Shown here one piece after another: positions 16,194 to 25,099 of a DNA stretch of 64,000 nt. Numbering within the stretch: position 1 is the stretch's first letter; every line of letters begins with the position of its first letter. This DNA comes from JAJPHI01 sp035541875 (lineage in GTDB: Bacteria > Desulfobacterota > Binatia > Binatales > Binataceae). The stretch is taken from NCBI GenBank assembly GCA_035541875.1, contig DATKML010000034.1:1-64000 (forward strand), written 5' to 3'. Made by a program: the position numbers and the translations under genes. The notes below the pieces were generated by a model, which was not told the origin of the DNA, did no database searches, and saw only the letters and a program-made list of their open reading frames with translations.

Positions 16194-16699
16194 AGCTACG
16201 ACCGGCGGGTGAGCAGAAAGTCTTCGAGGTCGAGATTCTCGACCGCAAGAACGACGCGATCAGAGCGCGAATCGACGGCGAGGAAATCAGCGCTGTGCTG
16301 GAGAATCGCGCCGGCCGTCTGGCGCTGAAGGTCGGCGATCAATCGGTCCGGGTGAACGTCGTGCGCGGGCGCAACGCGATTCTCGTGGCTGTCGGACCCG
16401 CCCAGTTTGAATTTGCCCCGATCGAAGCCTCCGGACGCCGACGGGCCCAAGGACTTTCGGCGCAGGAAATCACTGCACCGTTACCCGGTAAGGTGCTGAA
16501 GATTTTGGTCGAAGAGAACCAGGTGGTCGAACATGGAGCGCCGCTAATCGTGCTCGAAGCTATGAAGATGGAAACGACGCTCGCCGCCGAGAGTCGCGCG
16601 GTAATCGCGAAGATTCGCGCGGAGGTCGGCGCGATGGTCGATCATGGAGCAGTGCTGATCGAACTCAGTCCTCCGCCGGCAGATTCATCAGCGACCTGA
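16190..16699 (+). CDS. Biotin carboxyl carrier protein subunit
   Basis: The ATG at 16190 overlaps the biotin carboxylase stop (ATGA), a sign of coupled translation. The 169-residue product has an N-terminal beta-rich segment comparable to the linker domain of fused alpha subunits. After ITAPLPGKVLK comes a biotinyl domain with the target motif EAMKMETT, where Lys126 carries biotin. The domain ends with MVDHGAVLIEL. Together with the upstream gene it forms the two-piece equivalent of an acyl-CoA carboxylase alpha chain. The last 35 bases overlap the end of a convergent small gene. Confidence 0.93.
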   Translation: MKLRPAGEQKVFEVEILDRKNDAIRARIDGEEISAVLENRAGRLALKVGDQSVRVNVVRGRNAILVAVGPAQFEFAPIEASGRRRAQGLSAQEITAPLPGKVLKILVEENQVVEHGAPLIVLEAMKMETTLAAESRAVIAKIRAEVGAMVDHGAVLIELSPPPADSSAT

Positions 16700-16901
16700 T
16701 CCGCCCTTCCAATCCTTCGAACCAACTCGCAAAGTCGCCGCTGCCGTCGACCACGATTTCGAGTTTGCCGTTCCGCAACACTTTCATCCGGCCCGGAATT
16801 TCGGTCCGCAACGGAATTATAAGCGCCTCGCGCGAGATGCCGAGGGCGTCGGTAACCGAAAAAATTTGCTCGATCTCTTTGAGTGTCAGCGCCTTGATCA
16901 T
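16665..16901 (-). CDS. Small hypothetical protein, 78 residues
   Basis: I do not recognise this protein. It is charged, begins MIKALTLKEIEQIFSVTD, and is probably a small alpha/beta cytosolic protein. A GGGGGAGGGG sequence sits just before the ATG, which supports translation. Its 3' end overlaps the convergent BCCP gene by 35 bases, and its 5' end faces the cold-shock gene at 16976. No metal-binding or membrane motif is seen. Confidence 0.6.
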   Translation of the reverse strand: MIKALTLKEIEQIFSVTDALGISREALIIPLRTEIPGRMKVLRNGKLEIVVDGSGDFASWFEGLEGRIRSLMNLPAED

Positions 16902-16975
16902 CGCCCCTCCCCCAAACCCTCTTTTACATATGGCGCGCTCGGCCTAAGCTCAAGACGGAAGCGAAAGGGGCGCCT

Positions 16976-17179
16976 ATGTTCGGAACTATCAAGAAGATCG
17001 TTAAAGACAAGGGCTTTGGCTTCATTATCCCGGACGATGGTACCGACGAAGTCTTTTTCCATCGGTCACGGCTCGCACCCAAGATCTATTTCGAAGATCT
17101 TCGCGAAGGCGCGGAAGTACAGTTCGACGTGCGTCCCGGCGAAAAGGGACGACAGGCCTTCAACTTGAAATTGCGGTAA
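16976..17179 (+). CDS. Cold-shock domain protein
   Basis: The 67-residue protein is a single cold-shock OB-fold domain that binds single-stranded nucleic acids. The RNP1-type motif KGFGFI (residues 12-17) and RNP2-type VFFH are both present, spaced as in CspA. The N-terminus MFGTIKKIVKDKGF differs slightly from the usual MATGTVKWFNxxKGF, with Ile-Lys replacing the aromatic Trp-Phe pair. It is thus a diverged member. GGGGCG lies a few bases upstream of the ATG. Confidence 0.92.
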   Translation: MFGTIKKIVKDKGFGFIIPDDGTDEVFFHRSRLAPKIYFEDLREGAEVQFDVRPGEKGRQAFNLKLR

Positions 17180-17335
17180 AGACCCCGCCCGATAATCTTT
17201 CGGGTCCACCTTGCAGACCGGTCGTCCCCGGGGCTTAGTGTGTTCAGCAAGCGGTGTGGCGCAGACTGACTGCGGCTGGAGGAACCCGCGAGATTCGTCG
17301 GCTCGAAGACTCGCCTCTGAATGACGGCAAGGAGG

Positions 17336-17896
17336 CTACGCGCGCATCAGCTCGGCTTCATCAGCGGCGAGCGTGGCGTAGACTTCGCGATCGATTTGGC
17401 GGTACTTCTCCAGAATCTCGTCCGCCTTGTCCTCGTTCCCCTCTTCCTTGGCCAGTTCGCGCATCTTCTTTTCAATCCACGAGAGATGCCACGTCTCGTC
17501 CTCGGTCACGGACTTGAGTGTCTCGAGCGTCGCCTCATCGACGTTCGGCAAGGCGGCATGCGCCATATAGCGGCTGTGAGCCCGCTCCTCGACGACCACC
17601 GTCAGCCCAAGAATTTCGACGATACCTTTGGGCACGCCCATGCGAAGTCCCAAACGGCGCTGATAGCCGTCCGGCACCAGCTGTGGAGTCCCGCCGAGAT
17701 CGGCAATCCGTCGCGTCCACAGCCAGGCGTGTCGCGTTTCATCTGAAAGATGCTTGGACAGCTTGAGCTGGGAGTCGGCGTCTTTGACGTGGGAAAGAAG
17801 GTTGAAGAGGAGCCGAGCACCCCGCAACTCCGCATCGCGATAAAAGCTGAAAATTAGAATCTGCTTATCGTTCGCGGACATTGTGCTGAAATCCAT
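17336..17896 (-). CDS. Ferritin-like diiron protein
   Basis: Starting at ATG 17896, which follows GGAGGAGAG at a good distance, the protein has 186 residues. It shows two helical pairs with the carboxylate/His pattern of ferritin-like diiron proteins: Glu23, then Glu53 and His56 (DETRH), then Glu103/104 (VVEERAH), then Glu134 and His137 (DETWH). This predicts a four-helix bundle with a diiron site. There is no rubredoxin domain, so it is not a classical rubrerythrin. It is divergent from a ZIP metal transporter with a 14-bp palindrome between them, which suggests a metal or oxidative stress role. Confidence 0.85.
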   Translation of the reverse strand: MDFSTMSANDKQILIFSFYRDAELRGARLLFNLLSHVKDADSQLKLSKHLSDETRHAWLWTRRIADLGGTPQLVPDGYQRRLGLRMGVPKGIVEILGLTVVVEERAHSRYMAHAALPNVDEATLETLKSVTEDETWHLSWIEKKMRELAKEEGNEDKADEILEKYRQIDREVYATLAADEAELMRA

Positions 17897-18000
17897 CGAA
17901 TTACGCTCTCCTCCACCCACAGCTGATCTTAGACCGATGATCGCAAGAAATTTTGGACTTGGTAAAAGTATATCAGAGTTTGATTTTAACTATTTGATCG

Positions 18001-18014
18001 TGACCGGCCGGTCA
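18001..18014. promoter_or_regulatory. TetR-type palindromic operator candidate
   Basis: TGACCGGCCGGTCA is a perfect 14-bp palindrome of the kind often bound by TetR/AcrR-family repressors. It sits almost exactly midway between the divergent starts of the ferritin-like gene (17896) and the ZIP transporter (18109), next to an AT-rich tract (17945-17995) able to hold promoters. No regulator gene is adjacent, so the binding protein is unknown. Confidence 0.45.
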
Positions 18015-18108
18015 ATAAGAGGCTTCCGACGCTTTCCACAGGAAAGCAACTCGGCTTTCGCCCGGGGGTCATCGCATGTTCGGCTCGAAGTATGAATAAT
18101 GCGGCATC

Positions 18109-18831
18109 ATGCTTAGCATGCCGATCCTGTTTGCCTGTATGACCCTCTTCTCAACGGGGCTCGGCGGCGTCGCGGCTATCCGGCTTCGGGACCGGATGCA
18201 TCTCCTTTTGGGCTTCGGCTCAGGTGCGGTTCTCGGGGTGGCCCTGCTGGACATTATACCGGAACTCTTCGCCCTCGACGGGGGTGCGAAGATGATGCCA
18301 TTTGCGGCGATCGGCTTCCTCGCCTTTTTCGCCCTGGAGCGCTACACCGCGATGCATCAACCGCGCGAGCATGCACACGCCAAGGGCAGCCATGTGCAGG
18401 AGTTCGGGATGGTCGTCGCGGCCGGTCTCTCCACCCATAGCTTTCTCGATGGGGTGGCGATCGGCGTCGGCTTTCAGACCAGCGAGCGGGTCGGCCTGCT
18501 GATCGCTCTCGGGGTGATCGCGCATGATCTGAGCGACGGTCTAAACACGGTCACGGTGGTGCTGGCTCACGGGAATCCGTTGAAGCGGGCCGCGATGTGG
18601 CTGATGGTCGATATGCTGGCTCCGGTGGTGGGAGCGGCGTCGACCCTGATGATCGGATTGAGCCATGGCCTTTTGCTGTGGATTCTCGCTTTTTTCGCCG
18701 GCTCCTTCCTTTATATTGGCGCCTCCGATCTCCTGCCCGAAGCTCGCGAACACGACTCCCCGCTCGTCGGTGTGGCCTTCAGCGCCGGGCTCCTTGCAAT
18801 CTATTTCATAACCCGCTTCCTCCGCAGCTAG
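18109..18831 (+). CDS. ZIP-family divalent metal transporter
   Basis: This 240-residue inner-membrane protein has about eight hydrophobic helices and the two metal-site helices of ZIP transporters: HSFLDGVAIG (His110, Asp114) and HDLSDGLNTV (His139, Asp140, Asp143). Aspartates replace the more usual glutamates. A short His-rich loop (HQPREHAHAKGSH) before the first site matches the cytosolic variable loop of the family. Uptake of zinc, iron or manganese is expected. The divergent neighbour is a diiron protein, and a palindrome lies between them. An ATG at 18118 is an alternative start. Confidence 0.9.
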   Translation: MLSMPILFACMTLFSTGLGGVAAIRLRDRMHLLLGFGSGAVLGVALLDIIPELFALDGGAKMMPFAAIGFLAFFALERYTAMHQPREHAHAKGSHVQEFGMVVAAGLSTHSFLDGVAIGVGFQTSERVGLLIALGVIAHDLSDGLNTVTVVLAHGNPLKRAAMWLMVDMLAPVVGAASTLMIGLSHGLLLWILAFFAGSFLYIGASDLLPEAREHDSPLVGVAFSAGLLAIYFITRFLRS

Positions 18832-18913
18832 ACTCAAATTCACTGTTTGCTCCACACGAAGTATCTAGTAGATATACGGCCAACTCGATTCCTTTGAGGA
18901 GAGATTCGGCACA

Positions 18914-20053
18914 ATGGCGCCGCCGGCTGATGCTTACTGGCTCGCCCTGCGCCGCACGCGCGGCGTGGAGCCTCGTACCGCCCGACTGCTGCTCGAGCAT
19001 TTCGGGTCCGCCGAGGCTGTATTTCAAAGCGATGAAGCCGGCTTGGCGAGGGCCGGAATCCCGCGGCCGACAATCCGGAACCTCCTCGACTTTGGCGACT
19101 TCGACCCGCTCGAAAGAGAACTCTGCGAGCTGCCCAAGGTGAATGCGCGCCTAGTCAAATGGACCGACCGGGACTATCCGGTGAATCTGCGCCATATCGC
19201 CGACCCGCCGCCTTATCTTTTCGTCCGTGGCAAACTCGCGGCCGACGACCCTAAGTGCGTAGCGATCGTCGGTGCGCGAGCAGCATCCGATGCCGCCCGC
19301 CGGATGGCCCAGCGACTTGGGCTGGAGCTGGCGGCCAAAAGTTTCACCGTGGTCAGCGGACTGGCGCGAGGGACCGACTCCGATGCTCATCAGGGGGCGC
19401 TTGATGCCCAAGGCACGACCGTCGCGGTCTTCGGCTGCCGCGTCGACGTTATCTACCCCCCGAGAACCCGCAAGCTAGCCGAGACGATCGTCGCCGGAGG
19501 CGGTGGGCTGGTCTCGGAGCTGCCAGTCGGCACCCCTCCGATAGCCGAGAACTTTCCTGGCAGGAACCGTCTTATCTCCGGGATGAGCTTGGGTGTGGTG
19601 ATCGTCGAGGCCGCCGAAAAGAGCGGATCGCTGATTACGGCGCGGATGGCTCTCGAACAGGATCGCCAAGTCTTCGCCGTACCGGGCAGCCCTCTCACTG
19701 GCAAGACGCGCGGGAGCAATCGGCTGATCAAGGAGGGAGCCCGACTCGTCGAGTGTGTAGAGGATGTTCTAGAAGAGCTTTTGCCTCAATTGGGCTCCTC
19801 GACCGTGACACCCAAAACCGGCAGCAACACCATCGACGGAAAAGGTGCCAAAAACATCAATAAAGAAATTCAAGTAGAAGCAGATGAGCTTAGGAATATT
19901 GTAAATTTGTTAAAATCGTCGGAACGGCTCCATGTCGACGCATTAATCGACGCTTCCGGCTTGACTGTCCGGACCATGCTTAAGTTACTTCTTGAGCTTG
20001 AGTTACGCGTTCTCGTCACGCAACATCCAGGTAAGCTCTTCTCACTGGCATAA
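18914..20053 (+). CDS. dprA: DNA-processing protein DprA
   Basis: The 379-residue protein has the DprA plan: an N-terminal helix-hairpin-helix/SAM-like region (1-70), a Rossmann-like core with VAIVGARAASDAARRMA, SGLARGTDSDAHQGAL (148-163), ENFPGRNRLISGMS and KSGSLITARMALEQ, then a linker, and a C-terminal winged helix (DALIDASGLTVRTMLKLLLELEL). DprA loads RecA onto incoming single-stranded DNA in transformation and recombination. GAGGAGAG precedes the ATG. The linker DNA (about 19830-19920) is strikingly AT-rich compared with the rest of the gene. topA follows 38 bases later. Confidence 0.96.
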   Translation: MAPPADAYWLALRRTRGVEPRTARLLLEHFGSAEAVFQSDEAGLARAGIPRPTIRNLLDFGDFDPLERELCELPKVNARLVKWTDRDYPVNLRHIADPPPYLFVRGKLAADDPKCVAIVGARAASDAARRMAQRLGLELAAKSFTVVSGLARGTDSDAHQGALDAQGTTVAVFGCRVDVIYPPRTRKLAETIVAGGGGLVSELPVGTPPIAENFPGRNRLISGMSLGVVIVEAAEKSGSLITARMALEQDRQVFAVPGSPLTGKTRGSNRLIKEGARLVECVEDVLEELLPQLGSSTVTPKTGSNTIDGKGAKNINKEIQVEADELRNIVNLLKSSERLHVDALIDASGLTVRTMLKLLLELELRVLVTQHPGKLFSLA

Positions 20054-20091
20054 GATGTGGCTGGAGTGTTAGTTGGGGAGGAGGTAGGCAG

Positions 20092-22422
20092 TTGGCAAAA
20101 AATCTTCTAATCGTCGAATCGCCGGCTAAGGCCAAAACGATCAAGCGTTACCTCGGCCGTGACTTCACGGTCGCTCCGTCCGTGGGTCATGTCGTGGATT
20201 TGCCCAAGAGCAAATTGGGCGTCGATATCAAGAAAGGCTTCGAGCCCGAGTACGAGGTAATCCCGGCCAAGAAGAAGGTGATCGACGGGCTCAAGGAAGC
20301 GGCTCACAACAAGGACAATATCTATCTCGCCACCGACCCTGATCGGGAAGGCGAGGCGATCGCGTGGCATATCGCGCAGCATCTCGGGAAGGTCTCCGGC
20401 AACGTCCATCGGGTTCTGCTGCATGAGATCACCGAGAAAGCCGTTAAGGAGGCGATCAGTCATCCGGCGACCATCGACCAGCATCTGTTTGAGGCCCAGC
20501 AGGCCCGCCGGGTGCTCGATCGTTTAGTCGGCTATCAGGTCAGTCCCCTGCTTTGGGACAAGGTCAAGCGCGGGATTAGCGCCGGCCGGGTGCAATCGGT
20601 AGCGCTGAGGATCATCGTCGAGCGCGAGAAGGAACGCGAAGCGTTCCGCGCCGAAGAGTACTGGACGCTCGACGCCAATCTGGAGGCCAAGAATCCTCCT
20701 CCGTTCAAGGCGCGACTCTACAGTTACAAAGACGAGCGAATCGATAATAAGGCGGTCAAACTCTCCAAGCAGGTGGCCGACGAGATTATCGCCGCCTGCG
20801 AGAAGGAAACCTTCACCGTCGCGAAGGTCGAGCGGAAGGAAGTACGCCGTAGCCCGGTGCCGCCATTTATCACTTCGCGACTCCAGCAGGAGGCCTCGCG
20901 CAAGCTCCGCTTCTCGCCCTCGCGCACGATGAAGATTGCGCAGCGTCTTTATGAAGGTGTCGAGCTGGGCGATCAGGGTGCCGTCGGTCTTATCACTTAT
21001 ATGCGAACCGACTCGCCGCGCGTCTCCGACGATGCACTCAACAACGTGCGCGGCTACATCATGAGCCGCTACGGCAAGGACTACCTGCCCGACCGGCCGA
21101 ACTTCTACCGCTCGGGGAAGTCCGCTCAGGATGCGCACGAAGCGATTCGCCCCACGGCGGTCGAGCGCGACCCGGAATCGATGGCGCGATACCTCGACAA
21201 GGATGCACTCGCGCTCTACACGCTGATCTTCAACCGTTTCGTGTCGAGCCAGATGCCGCCGGCGGTCTACGATCGCACGACCGTCGATATCAGCGTCGAC
21301 GGCGCGGTGTTCCGCGCGACCGGCCAGGTGATGAAGTTCGACGGCTTCATGCGGGTCTATCTCGAAGGTGAGGACGAGGCTCCCTCGGCCGACGAAGAGA
21401 CGGCGACGCTGCCCGCGACGAACGAAGGCGACGTGCTGAAACTGATGAGCTTCGTGCCAGAGCAGCACTTCACCCAGCCACCGCCGCGTTTCACGCAGGC
21501 CACCCTTATTAAAGAGCTGGAAGACAAGGGTATTGGGCGTCCTTCGACTTATGCAGCGATCATGACCAGTATCCTGAACCGTGAGTATGTCGAAGAAGAC
21601 GAGAGCAAACGGATGCGCCCGACCTCATTGGGCCGCGTCGTATGCGATCTGCTCGTCGCCGCCTTCCCGGATATCCTTGAGGTCGGTTTTACCGCCTCGA
21701 TGGAGGAAGAACTCGACGGCGTCGAGGAAGGTCGTGAACCCTGGGCCAGGGCGCTCAAGCGCTTCTATGGTCCCTTCGAGAAGCGCCTGGCCGAGGCCAA
21801 GAAAAAGATGCCGGCGGTCAAGCGCAAGGGTCTGCCGACCGAGCTCAAGTGCGAGCAGGACGGCGGCATGATGGTGATCAAGTGGGGACGCAATGGCGAG
21901 TTCCTCGCTTGCTCGAACTACCCGAAATGCACCAACACCGGTGAGTTCTCGCGCGACGAGCAGGGGAATATCACCCTGAAAGAACCGAGCGCCCCGGTCC
22001 CGACCGACGAGAATTGCGAAAAGTGCGGCAGCCCGATGGTCCGCCGACGGTCACGCTTCGGCGAGTTCCTCGGATGCTCAGCCTACCCGGATTGCGACGG
22101 TATCAAGCGGCTGCAGGCCGAACCGATCAAGACCGGTGTCGCTTGTCCCGACTGCAAAGAGGGCGAAGTACTCGAACGGCGGAGCCGCCGAGGGAAGATT
22201 TTCTTCGGCTGCGGGCGCTATCCGAAGTGCAAATTCGCCAGTTGGGATCGCGTTGTGCCGCGCCCATGCCCGGATTGTGGCTCGGCATATCTCGTCGAAA
22301 AGGTCACCAAGCGCGAAGGCACCCGATGGCTCTGCCCGAACAAAGAGTGTGGCCATCAGGCGACGGTCGAAGTGACCCAACCAGCGGCGTCGGCAGAATC
22401 GCCTGCGGTCAGCGGGATGTAG
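20092..22422 (+). CDS. topA: DNA topoisomerase I
   Basis: The 776-residue type IA topoisomerase relaxes negative supercoils through a transient 5'-phosphotyrosine. The TOPRIM domain (IVESPAKAKTIKRYLG and ATDPDREGEAIAWH) opens the protein, and the active-site tyrosine is Tyr303 in ITYMRTDSPR. Four C-terminal zinc-ribbon units follow from about residue 585. The first begins with one Cys plus a distant CSNYPKC-type pair; the later ones are full CxxC pairs. TTG is the start codon, supported by GGGGAGGAGG just upstream. dprA-topA adjacency is common in bacteria. Confidence 0.97.
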   Translation: MAKNLLIVESPAKAKTIKRYLGRDFTVAPSVGHVVDLPKSKLGVDIKKGFEPEYEVIPAKKKVIDGLKEAAHNKDNIYLATDPDREGEAIAWHIAQHLGKVSGNVHRVLLHEITEKAVKEAISHPATIDQHLFEAQQARRVLDRLVGYQVSPLLWDKVKRGISAGRVQSVALRIIVEREKEREAFRAEEYWTLDANLEAKNPPPFKARLYSYKDERIDNKAVKLSKQVADEIIAACEKETFTVAKVERKEVRRSPVPPFITSRLQQEASRKLRFSPSRTMKIAQRLYEGVELGDQGAVGLITYMRTDSPRVSDDALNNVRGYIMSRYGKDYLPDRPNFYRSGKSAQDAHEAIRPTAVERDPESMARYLDKDALALYTLIFNRFVSSQMPPAVYDRTTVDISVDGAVFRATGQVMKFDGFMRVYLEGEDEAPSADEETATLPATNEGDVLKLMSFVPEQHFTQPPPRFTQATLIKELEDKGIGRPSTYAAIMTSILNREYVEEDESKRMRPTSLGRVVCDLLVAAFPDILEVGFTASMEEELDGVEEGREPWARALKRFYGPFEKRLAEAKKKMPAVKRKGLPTELKCEQDGGMMVIKWGRNGEFLACSNYPKCTNTGEFSRDEQGNITLKEPSAPVPTDENCEKCGSPMVRRRSRFGEFLGCSAYPDCDGIKRLQAEPIKTGVACPDCKEGEVLERRSRRGKIFFGCGRYPKCKFASWDRVVPRPCPDCGSAYLVEKVTKREGTRWLCPNKECGHQATVEVTQPAASAESPAVSGM

Positions 22423-23310
22423 TCAGAAGTGCCGCAACAGGAAGAGAAGCGGCGTGAGTAACGCCGTATCGGCCGTCACGCGGAGGATTGGCGTGATCAG
22501 CCGAGACGAGTTGAGTTCGAGGATCATCAGCAGAAGCGCGCTGATCGCAATCGAGAGATAGATCGGTGCCGCACTCGAATCGAAGCCGAGAATCGCGGAG
22601 AAGATCGCGAGTCCCATCGCAGCGGGGCCAAGGCGGACAGCAAGCGCACGCGAAGTGCGTGACTCTATCTGCCGACGCGCCGCGCGGTCGGGCGCATTCT
22701 CCCAGCAATCGATCCCTAGCGCGTTAATCCAAAAGACGGCCGTCAGCAGCAGGAGCGGGCCTATCAGGCGCGTTCGATCCGCCCCGAGCTCACTCCATAC
22801 CGGCAGGCACACACCGGCTGCGAACAGAACCGCGACGAACAGCTCTTTCGGCCAAAAGGCACGATTGGCTGGAAACGCCAGATGGGTGACGGCGAAGTAG
22901 CCTGCGACCAGGAGCGCCAGCTCGAAGCCGGCGCGGCGTGTGGCCGCATCGAGCCATACCAGCGAGATAACGAGTGCCGTGGCCGCGACGATTCCGGCGA
23001 CAATCAGAGCAGGGCGCCGATTCATTCGGTAGAACCGATGACGTCTCGTCTCGACCGCGGGAGAAGGCTCGCGTAACCCATCGAGGATGCGATCACCCGC
23101 ATAGAGCAGCCATACCCATAGCCCGAGTGCCGCGATTGGCGCTCCACCCAGTGGGACGCGAAAGCTACGGGCAAAGAGCAGCAACCAGGTAATCGCGACG
23201 GCGGTGGCGTCAAGACTCAGTAGGGTCGGCCACAACCAAAGCGGATAAGGCTTGGTCGTGGACCGATGAGCCAACCCAGCGGTCGCAAACCCGGCATCGG
23301 AACGATCCAT
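22423..23310 (-). CDS. UbiA-like multi-pass membrane protein
   Basis: This 295-residue protein has about eight hydrophobic helices and distant likeness to the UbiA prenyltransferase family. The segment WVWLLYAGDRILDGLRE (Asp73, Asp77), followed by a basic RRHRFYRMNRRP loop, sits where UbiA has its NDxxD metal motif. A full second DxxxD motif is not seen, and GIDCWEN may be its degenerate counterpart. Enzyme activity is therefore doubtful. It begins 17 bases after the sigma factor gene on the same strand and may be part of that operon. Its end abuts the convergent topA. GGAGG touches the ATG, so the exact start is uncertain. Confidence 0.7.
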   Translation of the reverse strand: MDRSDAGFATAGLAHRSTTKPYPLWLWPTLLSLDATAVAITWLLLFARSFRVPLGGAPIAALGLWVWLLYAGDRILDGLREPSPAVETRRHRFYRMNRRPALIVAGIVAATALVISLVWLDAATRRAGFELALLVAGYFAVTHLAFPANRAFWPKELFVAVLFAAGVCLPVWSELGADRTRLIGPLLLLTAVFWINALGIDCWENAPDRAARRQIESRTSRALAVRLGPAAMGLAIFSAILGFDSSAAPIYLSIAISALLLMILELNSSRLITPILRVTADTALLTPLLFLLRHF

Positions 23311-23327
23311 CCTCCAACAATGATTGA

Positions 23328-24575
23328 TCAGGAGGAGATTTGCGACTTTATCTCCGCGAGGCGGCGCTCAATGAAGCGCTTCTCGGGTTCGGCAGGGGTG
23401 AGAGCCAGGGCGCGGCGATACGATTCCGCCGACTCGTCCCATCGGCGCAGGCGACGGAGGAGATCCGCACGAGCCGCCCACAGCAGATGGTATTCGTCGA
23501 GTTCTTCGCGAGCGCGAATAGCCTCAATCAAGCGCAGCCCTTCTTCGGGTCCATCGTTCATGGCGACTGCGACAGCGTGGTTCAATTCGATTACCGGGGA
23601 CGGATAGAGACGCAGCAGGTATGCGTAGAGCGCCTCGATCTCGCGCCAATCTGTCTCAGCGGCGGTGTTTGCCCGAGCGTGGACGGCAGCGATCGCAGCT
23701 TGAATCGCATAGAGTCCCGCCGGTCCGGCTTTCAAGCTGTCGAGCACCAGCGCAAGCCCCTCGCGAATTTGGTCCCGATTCCATCGCGAGCGATCCTGAT
23801 CTTCGAGCAGGACGATTTCCCTATCGGCAGAGGTCCGGGCGGCGCGCCGCGAATCCTGCAGAAGCATCAGCGCGAGTAACCCGCGAACTTCGCCGTGATT
23901 CGGGATCAATTCAGCAATGATCCGGGCAAGGCGAATCGCTTCCCCACAAAGATCGGTGCGGACGAGAATCTCACCTGAAGACGCGGCGTAGCCTTCGTTG
24001 AAGACGAGATAGATTACGGCCAGCACGGTATCGAGACGCTCGGCGAGTGCCTCAGGCGGAGGGACTTCATAGGGAATCCCGGCGATCTTGATCTTGCGCT
24101 TGGCACGCACGATCCGCTGCGCCATCGTGGCCGGTGGGACAAGAAAGGCGCGCGCAATCTCCTCGGTGGTGAGACCGCACAGAGTGCGGAGCGAGAGGGC
24201 AATCTGGGCTTCGGGAGCCAGCGCTGGATGGCAGCAGGTGAAGATCAGTCGCAGCCGTTCGTCGGGCAAGGAATCGGCCTCAGGATCCTGGGGATGCCGC
24301 AGTTCGTTCTCGATCATGCGCGTCAATTCGGCGCTCTTTTCGTCGAAGCGTGCGTCGCGTCGAAGCTTGTCGATTGCCTTGTGACGTGCAGTACCGATGA
24401 TCCAGGCGCGCGGATTGTTAGGCACACCCTCGCGAGGCCATTGTTCGAGCGCTGTGGCGAAGGCGGCCTGTGTCATCTCCTCGGCGAGATCGAAATCGCC
24501 GATCAGACGGATCAGCGTGGCCAGGATACGCCCGAACTCGTCGCGATAGATCTGCTCCAACACTGCCGCGATCAT
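23328..24575 (-). CDS. ECF42-type RNA polymerase sigma factor
   Basis: The 415-residue protein has ECF sigma regions 2 (GDFDLAEEMTQAAFATALEQW and PRAWIIGTARHKAIDKLRR) and 4 (CGLTTEEIARAFLVPPATMAQRIVRAKRKI). A C-terminal extension of over 200 residues is made of TPR-like helices. This domain plan is that of the ECF42 group, which has no anti-sigma factor and is typically encoded beside DGPF/YCII proteins. That is exactly the case here (25100-25447). The extension is thought to control activity in the group. Gene order on the minus strand is DGPF, GFA, sigma, UbiA-like. Confidence 0.9.
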   Translation of the reverse strand: MIAAVLEQIYRDEFGRILATLIRLIGDFDLAEEMTQAAFATALEQWPREGVPNNPRAWIIGTARHKAIDKLRRDARFDEKSAELTRMIENELRHPQDPEADSLPDERLRLIFTCCHPALAPEAQIALSLRTLCGLTTEEIARAFLVPPATMAQRIVRAKRKIKIAGIPYEVPPPEALAERLDTVLAVIYLVFNEGYAASSGEILVRTDLCGEAIRLARIIAELIPNHGEVRGLLALMLLQDSRRAARTSADREIVLLEDQDRSRWNRDQIREGLALVLDSLKAGPAGLYAIQAAIAAVHARANTAAETDWREIEALYAYLLRLYPSPVIELNHAVAVAMNDGPEEGLRLIEAIRAREELDEYHLLWAARADLLRRLRRWDESAESYRRALALTPAEPEKRFIERRLAEIKSQISS

Positions 24576-24636
24576 GGTGACGATGCTATGGTACCGGCCA
24601 CATCGTCACCATGCCATTGAAGCCGGCGGGTAGCCG

Positions 24637-25053
24637 CTAGCTCTGCGGCGGATTCTTGGGGAATTTCGGCAAGGCAGGATTCATGTTGTCCCAAGGCAAC
24701 GCACTGGAGGTCCAGATGTCTATCGCCGGTTTGAACGACTTTGGATCATCTAAGCTTCCCGCTGCGATCATAACTAGACCCGGCATTGCTTCACCGCGGT
24801 TCGTCACCGGCGAACCACAGTTGCCGCAAAAACCGCGGCTAAGTGTCTTGCCGCTGTCGGCTTTCACCGTATGGTATTTAACTTCGCCGGTGAGCCTCAG
24901 CGCGGCTTCGGGCAGAGCGAGGACCGAGGACGACGCACCACCACTCGCTCGCTGGCAATCGCGGCAGTGACAAGTTCCCGTGAAGATCGGTGCCGCCGAG
25001 CTTTCATACCGTATTGCACCGCACGCGCATCCACCGCTAAGTGTTCCAGACAT
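24637..25053 (-). CDS. GFA-family zinc protein
   Basis: The 138-residue protein belongs to the GFA family, named after a glutathione-dependent formaldehyde-activating enzyme. It has GGCACGAIRYE, then TCHCRDCQRASGG, then FCGNCGSPVTNR. The eight cysteines bind two zincs in family structures. Most members have no proven substrate, so formaldehyde handling is not implied. GGGAGG precedes the ATG by seven bases. It lies between the DGPF gene and the ECF42 sigma gene and is probably under that sigma factor. Confidence 0.9.
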   Translation of the reverse strand: MSGTLSGGCACGAIRYESSAAPIFTGTCHCRDCQRASGGASSSVLALPEAALRLTGEVKYHTVKADSGKTLSRGFCGNCGSPVTNRGEAMPGLVMIAAGSLDDPKSFKPAIDIWTSSALPWDNMNPALPKFPKNPPQS

Positions 25054-25099
25054 CAGCTTCCCTCCCGATTCTTGGTAGGCCTGTTTCTAACGTGCTGTA

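Noticed and set aside
20524..21468. 314-residue ORF antisense to topA
   Set aside because: Shadow of topA codons, no recognisable motif.
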